A stretch of 56,121 nt of DNA from Methylobacter sp. (lineage in GTDB: Bacteria; Pseudomonadota; Gammaproteobacteria; Methylococcales; Methylomonadaceae), in assembly GCF_023227905.1 (NCBI RefSeq), contig NZ_JALOCF010000024.1:1-56121 (forward strand), written 5' to 3'. Below the pieces are notes generated by a model that made no database searches, was not told the origin of the DNA, and was given only the letters and a program-made list of their open reading frames with translations. A program made the position numbers and the translations under genes. Of the stretch, positions 1 to 7,895 are shown piece after piece (the stretch's first letter is position 1; each line of letters starts with the position of its first letter).

Positions 1-96
1 GCCTCCCAGGCGTTACCTGGCACCCTGCCCAATGGAGCCCGGACTTTCCTCCATCTTATCTTGCGATAAAACAGCGACTGCTCAGCCGACTCTTTC
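1..96 (-). ncRNA. rnpB: RNase P RNA, 5' part (runs off the left edge)
   Basis: The reverse complement carries the highly conserved bacterial type A RNase P block GGAGGAAAGTCCGGGCTCC followed by GGGCAGGGTGCCAGGTAACG, almost identical to the E. coli RNA near nucleotides 60-110. The molecule is the catalytic RNA that matures tRNA 5' ends. Only the first ~95 nt are inside the window. The 5' end is placed near 96 because a TACACT -10-like hexamer lies at 104-109 and the sequence resembling the E. coli start follows it. Its place just downstream of rsmI matches many gammaproteobacteria. Confidence 0.93.
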
Positions 97-200
97 AGCG
101 TGTAGTGTATCACATATCCGCAGCAATGCGACATCCGGCGACTATATTAATAAGCAAAATTCAGACCAAAATTATACCCCAATTAGCATTAACGAAAAAA

Positions 201-1061
201 CTAAGCATCTTTTGCTTTTTCCAGCTCTAAGGCTGCCTGGTATAACAGTTTCTTCCTGACTCCGGTAATTTCTACAGCCAGGGCAACCGCCGTTTTAATA
301 GAGCACTCAGTCAATAAAACACTCAATACTTTTTCTTGTTCCGGCGTAATAATCGGCTCTTTTTTATCGATAGTGGCGCCATCGACAATAACCACAAACT
401 CGCCTTTTCTCATATTGGCGTCTTGCTCAACCAACTTAAGCGCTTCGCCCAAAGTGGTTTTCACAATAGTTTCATGCAACTTGGTCAATTCCCTGGCAAT
501 AACGATCTGCCGGTCCAATGGCAAGACCTCCGCCATATCCTGCAATGAAGCCTGAACCCGATGACTGGACTCATAAAATGCCCAGGTTATTGGGCGCATT
601 AATCTTTCGCTAAAAAAGGCTAAGCGCGCCGATGACGTTCTCGGCGAAAAACCTTCAAATACAAACTGCGTGATCGGCAACCCCGACGCGGACAATGCGG
701 CGATCAGCGCGCATGCACCCGGCACCGGCACAACATCGACCCCGGCGTCTTTCAACATTTTCACTAGCGGCATGCCCGGATCACTTAACAGAGGCGTTCC
801 TGCATCGGAAACCAGCGCAATGGACAAGCCCTCGCGAAGCTTTTCCAGCAACCCTGCCGAGGCTTTATCTTCATTATGTTGATGCAACGAGATCAGCTTA
901 TTGCTAATGCCGTAATGCTGTAGCAGCATTTTCACATGCCGGGTATCTTCGGCAGCAATCAGATCGACCTGTTTTAATATTTCAATCGCCCTGAACGTAA
1001 TATCTGCTAAATTACCTATCGGAGTAGCAACAACGTATAATTTGCCGCATTCACTTGACAT
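201..1061 (-). CDS. rsmI: 16S rRNA 2'-O-ribose C1402 methyltransferase RsmI
   Basis: The 286-residue product is full length for RsmI, the SAM-dependent enzyme that 2'-O-methylates C1402 in the decoding centre of 16S rRNA. The N-terminus reads LYVVATPIGNLADITFRA, the family signature of this tetrapyrrole-methylase fold. It is followed by AAEDTRH (residues ~37-43), the SLHQHNE region and the glycine-rich ALVSDAGTPLLSDPG loop (~80-95). The gene is divergent from lpoA with only 30 bp between the starts, and is followed by rnpB. The start at 1061 is preceded by a weak purine stretch (AAGTGAG) and gives the expected N-terminus. Confidence 0.95.
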   Translation of the reverse strand: MSSECGKLYVVATPIGNLADITFRAIEILKQVDLIAAEDTRHVKMLLQHYGISNKLISLHQHNEDKASAGLLEKLREGLSIALVSDAGTPLLSDPGMPLVKMLKDAGVDVVPVPGACALIAALSASGLPITQFVFEGFSPRTSSARLAFFSERLMRPITWAFYESSHRVQASLQDMAEVLPLDRQIVIARELTKLHETIVKTTLGEALKLVEQDANMRKGEFVVIVDGATIDKKEPIITPEQEKVLSVLLTECSIKTAVALAVEITGVRKKLLYQAALELEKAKDA

Positions 1062-1091
1062 TCGATAAACTCACTTGAAACCTCTAAAAAA

Positions 1092-2954
1092 ATGCAACCC
1101 AAATATAAGCCGCCATTATTATATGCCCTGCTTCCCGGCCTATTGCTTTTTTCCGGTTGCGCAACTACAGTCGCTACAGATACTGGAGATAGGGCAACAC
1201 AGGAGCAGGAAGCACTGGTAACGCAACCCCTAATTAGGAACGACCAGCCGGGGCGAATGGTTGAATTATACCAGCATCCCACAACCTCATCGTCTGAAGA
1301 ACAAAACCGGCAACGCTTAGAGGCCATCGAATCCTTAATTCTGGCTGGCGATGGCAATACCGCCAAACAGGATGCCGACGCCATTAGCCCTGCCGAGCTA
1401 TCACCCGAGCAGCGCCCCTGGCTAAACCTTCTTTATGCCCAACTCCTGCTCAGCTTTGGCGAGGCGGAACAGGCCATCGAAAGCATGGCGCTGATTCAGC
1501 CGCAGCAGCTCAGCCCGGACAACAAGATCAAGTACTTCCAATCGCAAGCCTTCGCCTACTCATTAACAGGCAACCTGCTAGATAGCGTCAAATCCAGGAT
1601 CGAACTGCACCAGTTACTAACGTCTCCCAGCGACCTAGAAAGAAATCAGGCCGCCATCCTTGAAACATTAAGCCTGCTGCCTCACGCCGCCTTACAGACC
1701 AATCAAACGGACACCTTAGCGGGCTGGATGTCCTTAAGCAACATGTTAAGAAATATAAACCAGCCTGATTTTAATACTCAGCTAAGCCAATGGCATGCAG
1801 CCTTTCCGACGCATCCTGCCAACTTGAGTTTCTTGGATAACCCTCAGGGCGTGCCGGAAAGTGCACTCTCGCAACTCAAATCAATCGCACTGCTGCTGCC
1901 CGACTCAGGAACTTTCGCTCAAGCCGGTAAAGCTATCCGTGCAGGGTTTATGGCAGCCTACAATCATGCAGACAGTAATTCCAAGCCCACCATTCATTTT
2001 TACGACAGCGCACAATCGGCCCCAGCAGCCTTATACAATCAGGCTGTCACAGAAGGCGCCCAGTTGGTCATCGGCCCGCTAGCTAAGGAGCAGATCCAAA
2101 GCTTGGCCGATACTGTCACCTTTAATATACCCGTGTTGGCGTTAAATCATATTCCAGGACTGCAAAAAAACCAGCTCTACCAGTTTAGCCTTAGTCCGCT
2201 CGATGATGCCGAACAAATCACCCATAAAGCCCGGTCGGACGGCCACCAAAAAGCGCTGCTATTGATTCCTGAAAATGCGCCGGGTAAACGCATTGCCAAT
2301 TACTTGACGGAAGACTGGCAAAACCAGGAGGGCACTATTCTTGAAACGCAGACCTATAACCCGAAAGGCACCGACTTTTCATCCCCCATTCAAAAGCTGC
2401 TCAATCTGGATGAAAGCGAACAACGTTACAATAAAATCCTTACCCTGGTGCCAGGCGTAAAATATACGCCGCGAAGACGGCAGGACGCTGACGCCATATT
2501 GCTAAGCGCCTATAGCTCAGAAGCGCGCGCCATCAATCCCCAGCTCCAGTTTTACCAAGCGGGCGACCTTCCCGTTTACGCAATGCCTACCGTTTATACG
2601 GGACAAGTCAACCTGTCGCAGGATGCCGACCTTAATAAAATAACTTTTTGCGATACCCCCTGGCTATTCAACAATGCCTATCAGGGTGAACTTAATATGG
2701 ATGCGCTGCAAGAAACCTGGAAGCAATTCCCCAACGCTTATCTGCGCCTGATTGCGATGGGTATTGACGCCTACAATCTGGCCACACGCCTGAGCAATCT
2801 GGAAATAGACTCTTATCCCGGCGCTACCGGAAATCTATCGCTGACCGACGACCAACGCATCAAACGCAAACTGATATGCGCCAAATTCATCGACGGACAC
2901 CCTGAAGTAAGCGATTTTGCGACTGAAAATTCACCCAACCATGCTGTTTACTAA
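1092..2954 (+). CDS. lpoA: Penicillin-binding protein activator LpoA (LppC family lipoprotein)
   Basis: A 620-residue lipoprotein precursor. The signal peptide ends in a lipobox (LFSGC, Cys23), and the residue after Cys is Ala, so outer-membrane retention is expected. The N-terminal half (~60-250) is helical and TPR-like. The C-terminal half (~255-600) resembles a type I periplasmic-binding fold, with segments such as IALLLPDSGTFAQAGKAIRAGF and GAQLVIGPLAKEQIQSLA typical of LppC/LpoA. In E. coli LpoA stimulates the transpeptidase PBP1a. The order rsmI / lpoA-yraN-diaA-dolP is the same as in E. coli. The stop codon overlaps the start of yraN by 14 bp, which suggests translational coupling. Confidence 0.93.
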   Translation: MQPKYKPPLLYALLPGLLLFSGCATTVATDTGDRATQEQEALVTQPLIRNDQPGRMVELYQHPTTSSSEEQNRQRLEAIESLILAGDGNTAKQDADAISPAELSPEQRPWLNLLYAQLLLSFGEAEQAIESMALIQPQQLSPDNKIKYFQSQAFAYSLTGNLLDSVKSRIELHQLLTSPSDLERNQAAILETLSLLPHAALQTNQTDTLAGWMSLSNMLRNINQPDFNTQLSQWHAAFPTHPANLSFLDNPQGVPESALSQLKSIALLLPDSGTFAQAGKAIRAGFMAAYNHADSNSKPTIHFYDSAQSAPAALYNQAVTEGAQLVIGPLAKEQIQSLADTVTFNIPVLALNHIPGLQKNQLYQFSLSPLDDAEQITHKARSDGHQKALLLIPENAPGKRIANYLTEDWQNQEGTILETQTYNPKGTDFSSPIQKLLNLDESEQRYNKILTLVPGVKYTPRRRQDADAILLSAYSSEARAINPQLQFYQAGDLPVYAMPTVYTGQVNLSQDADLNKITFCDTPWLFNNAYQGELNMDALQETWKQFPNAYLRLIAMGIDAYNLATRLSNLEIDSYPGATGNLSLTDDQRIKRKLICAKFIDGHPEVSDFATENSPNHAVY

Positions 2955-3306
2955 GCTCAAGACCAAAGCGGCCCATTTGATTCGCGGCGAAAGCGCCGAA
3001 GAACAAGCTCACAACTTCCTGATCGGCAAGGGACTCAAACCGGTATGCCGGAATTTTCGCTGCAAACAGGGTGAGCTGGACTTAATAATGATCGACCGGC
3101 AAACGCTGGTTATTATCGAAGTTCGGTTTCGAAAAACCGACAAATACGGCAGCGCCGTTGAGAGCATCACCCGCGCCAAACAATCCCGCATCATAGCGGC
3201 AACGCATGTTTACCTTGCTTCTCAAAAAACCGACAGACCCATTCGCTTTGACGTGATCGCCATGTCCGGCAACGGCCGCATGGACTGGATACAAAATGCA
3301 TTTTAA
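2941..3306 (+). CDS. yraN: UPF0102 / YraN family endonuclease-like protein
   Basis: A 121-residue protein with the compact YraN signature: CRNFRCKQGELDLIM, then LVIIEVRFRK, then RFDVIAM. The Glu-Leu-Asp and Glu-Val-Arg residues form a restriction-endonuclease-like (PD-(D/E)XK) core typical of this family; its biological role is not firmly settled. An in-frame ATG also exists at 2917, but the ATG at 2941 gives the usual N-terminus (MLFTKLKT, then GESAEEQAHNFL) and a short overlap with lpoA. The gene sits in its conserved place after lpoA. Downstream the ancestral operon is broken by ~650 bp holding a fecR remnant before diaA. Confidence 0.9.
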   Translation: MLFTKLKTKAAHLIRGESAEEQAHNFLIGKGLKPVCRNFRCKQGELDLIMIDRQTLVIIEVRFRKTDKYGSAVESITRAKQSRIIAATHVYLASQKTDRPIRFDVIAMSGNGRMDWIQNAF

Positions 3307-3308
3307 AT

Positions 3309-3580
3309 CATGACCGGCGACGTTCGACCAACACATCGCCGTTTTTGTCGCGCTTAATTTCAACCGGCAAAACCGCTTTTAAAGCAGCCAGGAAACGCTC
3401 AAGATCATTGCTATCGAAAACCCCCTCCAAGCGTCAAACTGTTCAGAGACGGATCGACAAGACGCACCTGCACGGGATGATAACGCTCCAGTTCCTTAAC
3501 CACTTCCGACAACAGCGTATTGCGAAAAATCAGCTTACGGTTTCGCCAAACCGCAAAGGTTTTGACATCCGCGGCTACAG
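3309..3580 (-). pseudogene. Remnant of a FecR-type anti-sigma regulator (C-terminal end only)
   Basis: Read on the minus strand, residues such as LIFRNTLLSEVVKELERYHP and VRLVDPSLNSLTLGG match the C-terminal domain of FecR-family transmembrane regulators, which control ECF sigma factors for siderophore uptake. The reading frame breaks at a run of five G (3421-3425). Removing one G restores GVFDSNDLERFLAALKAVLP and continues to VLVERRR and a stop at 3309-3311, as in intact FecR proteins. Only about 90 residues remain. The FecR N-terminus, the partner sigma factor and the TonB receptor are absent, so this is a dead fragment inserted between yraN and diaA. Confidence 0.72.
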
Positions 3581-3582
3581 GT

Positions 3583-3962
3583 TCGGACGGGGAGTCGCTA
3601 TTTTTGCGAAAGTTTTTATGGGCATCCCTGCCCAACAAGCGGCAAAAACTACGCGACCGCTAATGCCTGCGGCTGCCCCAGCCGTCCTGCTTCTTTCGTT
3701 GAACACCCTGCAAGGGGTATCCAACATCATTCTCGCAATGACTCGACGCGATGCCGGAAAGCCTGCATTTTCACTGCGCAAAAAGCGCTTTGTGAAAACA
3801 CATGTGCTATCGCTTCTGGGGACTACTCGACTCCTGTCTCGCAACAGTCGAGCGGATTGTGCTATAAAGCTTTCTCGCGCCTTTAGGGCTTTTCGTGGAC
3901 AGCGCGCAACATCCGTCAAAAAGTTTCGCAGGCTCGGATGATAGCCTTTATAATCTTTCGCT
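3583..3962. other. Non-coding stretch between the fecR remnant and diaA
   Basis: No believable gene is seen. Open frames on both strands here are rich in Arg, Cys and Ser and lack recognisable domains. The stretch probably belongs to the decayed insertion that separates yraN from diaA. A TATAAT hexamer lies at its right end. Confidence 0.5.
3949..3954 (+). promoter_or_regulatory. Possible -10 box of a diaA promoter
   Basis: A perfect TATAAT lies eight bases before the diaA ATG (3963). If used, transcription would begin almost at the start codon, giving a leaderless or very short-leader mRNA. No good -35 hexamer is present at 17 bp; a weak TTTCGC lies 19 bp upstream. A promoter is plausible because the insertion upstream separates diaA from lpoA-yraN. 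Confidence 0.3.
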
Positions 3963-4550
3963 ATGAGCCTACAAAATCGCATAATTAACCACTTCAATAG
4001 CAGCATCCAAACCCAGCAGGATACGATGAACAGCCTCGGCGAACTCATTGAGTTTGCCTCGCAACGATTGGTCGCAACCCTGCTTAATGACAAGAAAATA
4101 ATCACCTGCGGCAACGGCCGCTCGGCCGCCATTGCCCAGTTCCTGTCATCGGCAATGCTTAACCAGTACGAGCGCGACCGACCTTCCTTACCCGCCATTG
4201 CTTTAACCACCGACACAACCACCATCACCGCGATAGCCAATGACTATCATTTTGAAGATATCTTCGCCAAGCAGCTCAGGGCCCTGGGACAAAGCGGCGA
4301 CATATTGGTCGCTTACACCGATGGCCATAATTCGGCCAATATCGCCAAAGCCATTGCCACGGCACACGACAAAGACATCACTGTGATCGCCCTGACCGGC
4401 AATAATGGCGGCATGATTGCGCCGCTGCTCAATGAGATCGATATAGAAATCCGGGTACCGTCGGATGCCAGCGCTCACATTCAGGAAGTGCACACATTAG
4501 TCACCCATTGCTTGTGCGATTTGATCGACCATCAATTATTTGGCGGCTGA
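3963..4550 (+). CDS. diaA: SIS-domain protein DiaA / phosphoheptose isomerase family
   Basis: A 195-residue single SIS-domain protein. It contains IITCGNGRSAAIAQFLSSAML (~45-65), the phosphosugar-binding loop, and DILVAYTDGHNSANIAKAI (~112-130) with the Ser/Thr-rich second loop. The family includes GmhA, which isomerises sedoheptulose-7-phosphate, and DiaA, which binds DnaA and promotes initiation at oriC. Position between yraN and dolP is exactly that of E. coli diaA, and this decides the call. The usual GNGGSA loop reads GNGRSA here and the zinc-site pattern of GmhA is not obvious, which also favours DiaA. The dolP start follows the stop by 3 bp. Confidence 0.82.
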   Translation: MSLQNRIINHFNSSIQTQQDTMNSLGELIEFASQRLVATLLNDKKIITCGNGRSAAIAQFLSSAMLNQYERDRPSLPAIALTTDTTTITAIANDYHFEDIFAKQLRALGQSGDILVAYTDGHNSANIAKAIATAHDKDITVIALTGNNGGMIAPLLNEIDIEIRVPSDASAHIQEVHTLVTHCLCDLIDHQLFGG

Positions 4551-4553
4551 TTC

Positions 4554-5126
4554 ATGAAGAAATTTTTATTACTGCTGCTGGTGCACAGCCTTCTTATTTC
4601 AGGCTGTTCGACGCTTGCGACGGGCGGAGCGGAAATAACCGGACTTTCATTATTAAATGACCGCCGCACTCGTGATGCTATTTTGGCAGACGAAGCTATC
4701 GAAACTAATGCCAGCGCCAAGCTGAATGCCTATTACGACTTGCGTGACAAATGCCATTTCAATATCACCGCCTACAACGGCGCGGTGCTGGTCACCGGCG
4801 AGACGCCCAAGGAAGAATACCGCGACCGGATTATCGGCATTGTTCGCGTTATCCCCAATGTAAAACTGGTGCACAATAAGCTGGTTATCGCCTCGCCCAG
4901 CCCTTTTAATTTCCGTGCCAATGACGCACTGATTACCGGCAAAGTAAAAACAGCGCTTACCCAAATACCGGAGTTCGACGCTTCCTGGGTAAAAGTCATT
5001 ACTGAACAAAGGACGGTTTACCTGATGGGGCTGGTATATAGAAACGAAGGCGCGGCTGCCATTGAAGCCGCCAGACAACAATCCGATATCAAACAAATCA
5101 CTACGGTTTTTGAATACCTTGACTAA
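4554..5126 (+). CDS. dolP: BON-domain outer-membrane lipoprotein DolP (YraP)
   Basis: A 190-residue lipoprotein precursor with lipobox LISGC (Cys18) followed by Ser, consistent with outer-membrane sorting. Two BON domains follow. The first (~50-115) contains HFNITAYNGAVLVTGETPKEEYRDRI and the second (~120-190) contains ALITGKVKTALTQ and RTVYLMGLVYRNEGAAAIEAA. In E. coli DolP binds anionic phospholipids and supports outer-membrane integrity and BAM function. It lies directly after diaA, as in E. coli. The downstream dehydrogenase begins within its 3' end. Confidence 0.9.
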   Translation: MKKFLLLLLVHSLLISGCSTLATGGAEITGLSLLNDRRTRDAILADEAIETNASAKLNAYYDLRDKCHFNITAYNGAVLVTGETPKEEYRDRIIGIVRVIPNVKLVHNKLVIASPSPFNFRANDALITGKVKTALTQIPEFDASWVKVITEQRTVYLMGLVYRNEGAAAIEAARQQSDIKQITTVFEYLD

Positions 5127-6516
5127 TATTGCCCCCTTACCTGCCGATTTCCTAAACTTGCTGACTGAGATTTTCTCTCGCGACACCATTTTAACCGCGC
5201 CTGAAGACTGCTGGACTTACGGCTATGACAACAGCCGCCGCCATGTACTGCCTCAAGCCGTGGTTTTTCCGACCGCGCATGAACAAGTCGTCGACGTCGT
5301 TAACACCTGCAACCGCTTCCAAGTTGCACTGACCGTCAGGGGTCGTGGCACCGGCACCACCGGCGCGACCACGCCGCTTAAAGGCGGCCTGATCGTATCG
5401 CTGGAACGCATGAACAAGCTGGTCGAATTTTCTCCCGACAATCGCTACATCATTGTCGAACCGGGCATGACCAACCAGCAGGTGCAGGACATCGTCAAAG
5501 AGAAAGGCTTTTTCTGGCCGCCCGACCCGACCAGTGCCGCCTTCTGTAGCGTCGGCGGCAATCTGGCCTATAACTCCGCAGGACCCAGGGCAGTAAAATA
5601 CGGCACGCCCCGCGAAAACACGCTGGGTCTGCGCGCGGTGACAGGCGCGGGCAAGGAAATCCGCGTCGGCGTTCATACCAGCAAAGGCGTGGTCGGCTAT
5701 GACCTGACCCGGCTGATACTCGGCTCGGAAGGTACACTGGCGATCATTACCCAGGCGACATTAAAACTGACGCCATTGCCCGAAGCCACCAAAACGCTCA
5801 GGGCAATCTACAATTCCGTTTTTGATGCCGCCAAAGCGGTATCCGCGATCATGTCGCAGCCGGTCATTCCCTGTGCGCTGGAATTCATCGACGGCAATGC
5901 GATCAACATGATCCGGCAATATTCGGAATCCGATCTGCCCGAACATGCGGGCGCCATGCTCATGATCGAAGTCGACGGTCAACTGGAAGGCCTGGACAGA
6001 GCCGCTGAAAAAGTGGCCGCCGCTGCCAAAAATGATGGCCTTTTGGATATTAGATTGGCTCAAACCGACGCTGAAGTTAAAGCGCTCTGGCAAACCCGAA
6101 AAGCGCTGTCTCCGGCGCTGCGCAAAGTGGCGCCGAAAAAAATCAATGAAGATGTGGTGGTGCCGGTTACCGAAATACCGGCGTTAATTGGAGGACTGGG
6201 CGAGCTGTCAAAAAAATACGATTTGCCGATTATCAACTTCGGTCATGCGGGCAACGGCAATATCCATGTGAATTTGCTACTTGATCCTGACGAACCGGAG
6301 CAAGGCAAAAAAGCCCACGCTTGTCTGGATGAAATCTTTTCGTTGGTGTTAATGCTGAACGGCACACTGTCCGGCGAGCATGGCGTGGGCCTGGAAAAAA
6401 GGGATTTTGTCGACCGGGAACTGGATGCGAATTCTTTGGAACTGATGCGCAACATCAAGCGCCAATTCGATCCGAACGGCATCTTAAACCCGGATAAAAT
6501 GTTTCCTTTGGTTTAA
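5119..6516 (+). CDS. FAD-binding 2-hydroxyacid dehydrogenase, GlcD / D-lactate dehydrogenase type
   Basis: A ~465-residue flavoprotein with an N-terminal PCMH-type FAD-binding domain (VRGRGTGTTGATTPLKGG, then FFWPPDPTSAAFCSVGGNLA) and a C-terminal oxidase domain (INFGHAGNGNIHVNLL, then GTLSGEHGVGLEKR). This architecture belongs to glycolate oxidase subunit D and to FAD-type D-lactate dehydrogenases, which oxidise D-2-hydroxy acids and pass electrons to the respiratory chain. No glcE or glcF is adjacent, so a stand-alone D-lactate or D-2-hydroxyglutarate dehydrogenase is possible. There is no ATG start. TTG at 5119, overlapping the dolP stop, gives a natural N-terminus; an upstream TTG at 5062 would add 19 residues. 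The substrate cannot be told from sequence. Confidence 0.85.
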   Translation: MTNIAPLPADFLNLLTEIFSRDTILTAPEDCWTYGYDNSRRHVLPQAVVFPTAHEQVVDVVNTCNRFQVALTVRGRGTGTTGATTPLKGGLIVSLERMNKLVEFSPDNRYIIVEPGMTNQQVQDIVKEKGFFWPPDPTSAAFCSVGGNLAYNSAGPRAVKYGTPRENTLGLRAVTGAGKEIRVGVHTSKGVVGYDLTRLILGSEGTLAIITQATLKLTPLPEATKTLRAIYNSVFDAAKAVSAIMSQPVIPCALEFIDGNAINMIRQYSESDLPEHAGAMLMIEVDGQLEGLDRAAEKVAAAAKNDGLLDIRLAQTDAEVKALWQTRKALSPALRKVAPKKINEDVVVPVTEIPALIGGLGELSKKYDLPIINFGHAGNGNIHVNLLLDPDEPEQGKKAHACLDEIFSLVLMLNGTLSGEHGVGLEKRDFVDRELDANSLELMRNIKRQFDPNGILNPDKMFPLV

Positions 6517-6518
6517 AC

Positions 6519-6582
6519 TTCACCACCGAGAACACAGAGGACACGAAGAAATAAAACTCTGTGTGCTCCGCTCTGTGGTGAA
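6519..6582. repeat. CACGAAG-type palindromic repeat, copy 1
   Basis: Degenerate copy of the dispersed palindrome: TTCACCACCGAGAACACAG on the left and CTCTGTGGTGAA on the right, with an AT-rich centre. It lies between convergent genes (FAD dehydrogenase and flavin reductase) and could act as a two-way terminator. Confidence 0.75.
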
Positions 6583-6586
6583 ATCA

Positions 6587-7066
6587 TCATCCGTACAGCT
6601 CGCTACTGCCATCCATGTCGCCGGTCTGGCTGTACAGCAATGGCCGCCCCTGATTAAGCGTCGCCACAGCAAGCACTTTGCAAACGGCGATTTTGTGATC
6701 GCCGGCATCGGCATAATGACTCACCTGACAATCAAAATAAGCCAAACTTTCGGATAGGATGGGCGCGCCGGTTTCGGCTTGCTGCCATTGAAACCCTGCC
6801 ATTTTATCTGGAGTGGACCGGCCAAAATGCTCCGCTACCGCGTATTGCCCCTGCCCCAAAACATTAATCGTACACACGCCGCTTTCCTGCAACAATTGAT
6901 AGGAATAATGCTTGGGATTAATGCTGATCGCCAGCAATAATGGGTCGAAAGACACCTGCATCACCCAGGCCGCAGTGAAAGCATTTTGGCGCTCGGCTTT
7001 GCCGACGCCGATTACATAAACGCCGTGGCTGATCTGTTTGACCAGTGTTTCCGCATTCTCAATCAT
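6587..7066 (-). CDS. Flavin reductase domain protein (FMN-binding split barrel)
   Basis: A 159-residue protein of the flavin-reductase-like family (HpaC/FlaRed fold). It shows GVYVIGVGKAERQNAFTAAWVMQVSFDPLLLAISI, which corresponds to the flavin-binding strand pair, and later GVCTINVLGQGQ and HFGRSTPDKMAGF. Such proteins bind FMN and either supply reduced flavin to monooxygenases or act as NAD(P)H-flavin oxidoreductases. A possible upstream start would sit inside nadC. The ATG at 7066 lies 1 bp from the nadC stop and gives the expected N-terminus, so nadC and this gene are probably co-transcribed with the DUF1631 gene upstream. The substrate is unknown. Confidence 0.82.
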   Translation of the reverse strand: MIENAETLVKQISHGVYVIGVGKAERQNAFTAAWVMQVSFDPLLLAISINPKHYSYQLLQESGVCTINVLGQGQYAVAEHFGRSTPDKMAGFQWQQAETGAPILSESLAYFDCQVSHYADAGDHKIAVCKVLAVATLNQGRPLLYSQTGDMDGSSELYG

Positions 7067-7067
7067 G

Positions 7068-7895
7068 TTAGTGAACCAGCTTGATGCGCATCGATAAATC
7101 GACAGCGCGGACATTCTTGGTCAGCGCACCTATCGAGATGTAATCGACGCCGGTTTCGGCAACTACCCTGATATTGTCCAGGCCGATATTGCCGGACGCT
7201 TCCAGCTCTATGCCGGTATTCAATTTGACCGCCGCGACCATGTCTTCATAGCTGAAATTGTCGAGCATGATCCGGTCTGGCCTTGCCGCGACAGCCTCCA
7301 GAAACTCCTGCATCGATTCGACCTCCACTTCTACAGGAACCGAAGTTAACTCTCGCGCGGCCCGGATAGCCTGAGCTATGGAACCTGCCGCAGTGATATG
7401 GTTTTCCTTGATCAAGACTCCGTCATATAAACCGATTCGATGGTTATAACAGCCGCCGCAGGCTACCGCATATTTTTGCGCGTTTCTAAGGCCCGGGATG
7501 GTTTTGCGGGTATCCAACACTTTACAGCGAGTACCGGAAACCGCATCGGCATATTGCCTGGCAACGGTTGCCGTAGCCGACAAGGTTTGCAGCAGATTCA
7601 GCGCGGTACGTTCGCCGGTCAGCAAGCCTCTGGCCGAACCGCTGAGCTTGCATAACAGCGTATTTTTGCCGACTGCCTTACCTTCCGCCGCCAGCCAGTT
7701 GATATTAACGTTTGCATCCAGGGATTTAAAGACCGCATCAAACCAGGGTTGGCCGCAAAGCACCATGTTTTCCCGCGTAACAACCTCGGCTTCAGCGGTC
7801 ATGGATTCAGGAATGATGGCTGCGGTTATATCGCCGGAACCGATGTCTTCTTCGAGGAAGGGTTTTATTTCTGCCGTTCTTGATTGTTGTGTCAT
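7068..7895 (-). CDS. nadC: Nicotinate-nucleotide pyrophosphorylase (quinolinate phosphoribosyltransferase)
   Basis: A 275-residue enzyme of the normal NadC length. It converts quinolinate and PRPP to nicotinate mononucleotide in de novo NAD synthesis. Diagnostic segments are LEEDIGSGDITAAIIP near the N-terminus, LLTGERTALNLLQTLSATAT, VLDTRKTIPGLRNAQKYAV, NHRIGLYDGVLIKENH, and the C-terminal LEASGNIGLDNIRVVAETGVDYISIGALTK. The common CGGGxNHR motif reads CGGCYNHR here. The start overlaps the stop of the DUF1631 gene by 4 bp (ATGA), so the two are translationally linked. Confidence 0.95.
   Translation of the reverse strand: MTQQSRTAEIKPFLEEDIGSGDITAAIIPESMTAEAEVVTRENMVLCGQPWFDAVFKSLDANVNINWLAAEGKAVGKNTLLCKLSGSARGLLTGERTALNLLQTLSATATVARQYADAVSGTRCKVLDTRKTIPGLRNAQKYAVACGGCYNHRIGLYDGVLIKENHITAAGSIAQAIRAARELTSVPVEVEVESMQEFLEAVAARPDRIMLDNFSYEDMVAAVKLNTGIELEASGNIGLDNIRVVAETGVDYISIGALTKNVRAVDLSMRIKLVH

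Noticed and set aside
3345..3941. Open frame of about 198 codons on the plus strand after yraN
   Set aside because: It is rich in Arg and Ser, has no domain, and runs opposite to the fecR remnant that explains part of the same DNA.
3575..4240. Open frame of about 221 codons on the minus strand across diaA
   Set aside because: Half of it is the antisense of diaA, and the rest has odd composition (Cys, Arg, Ser) with no family match.
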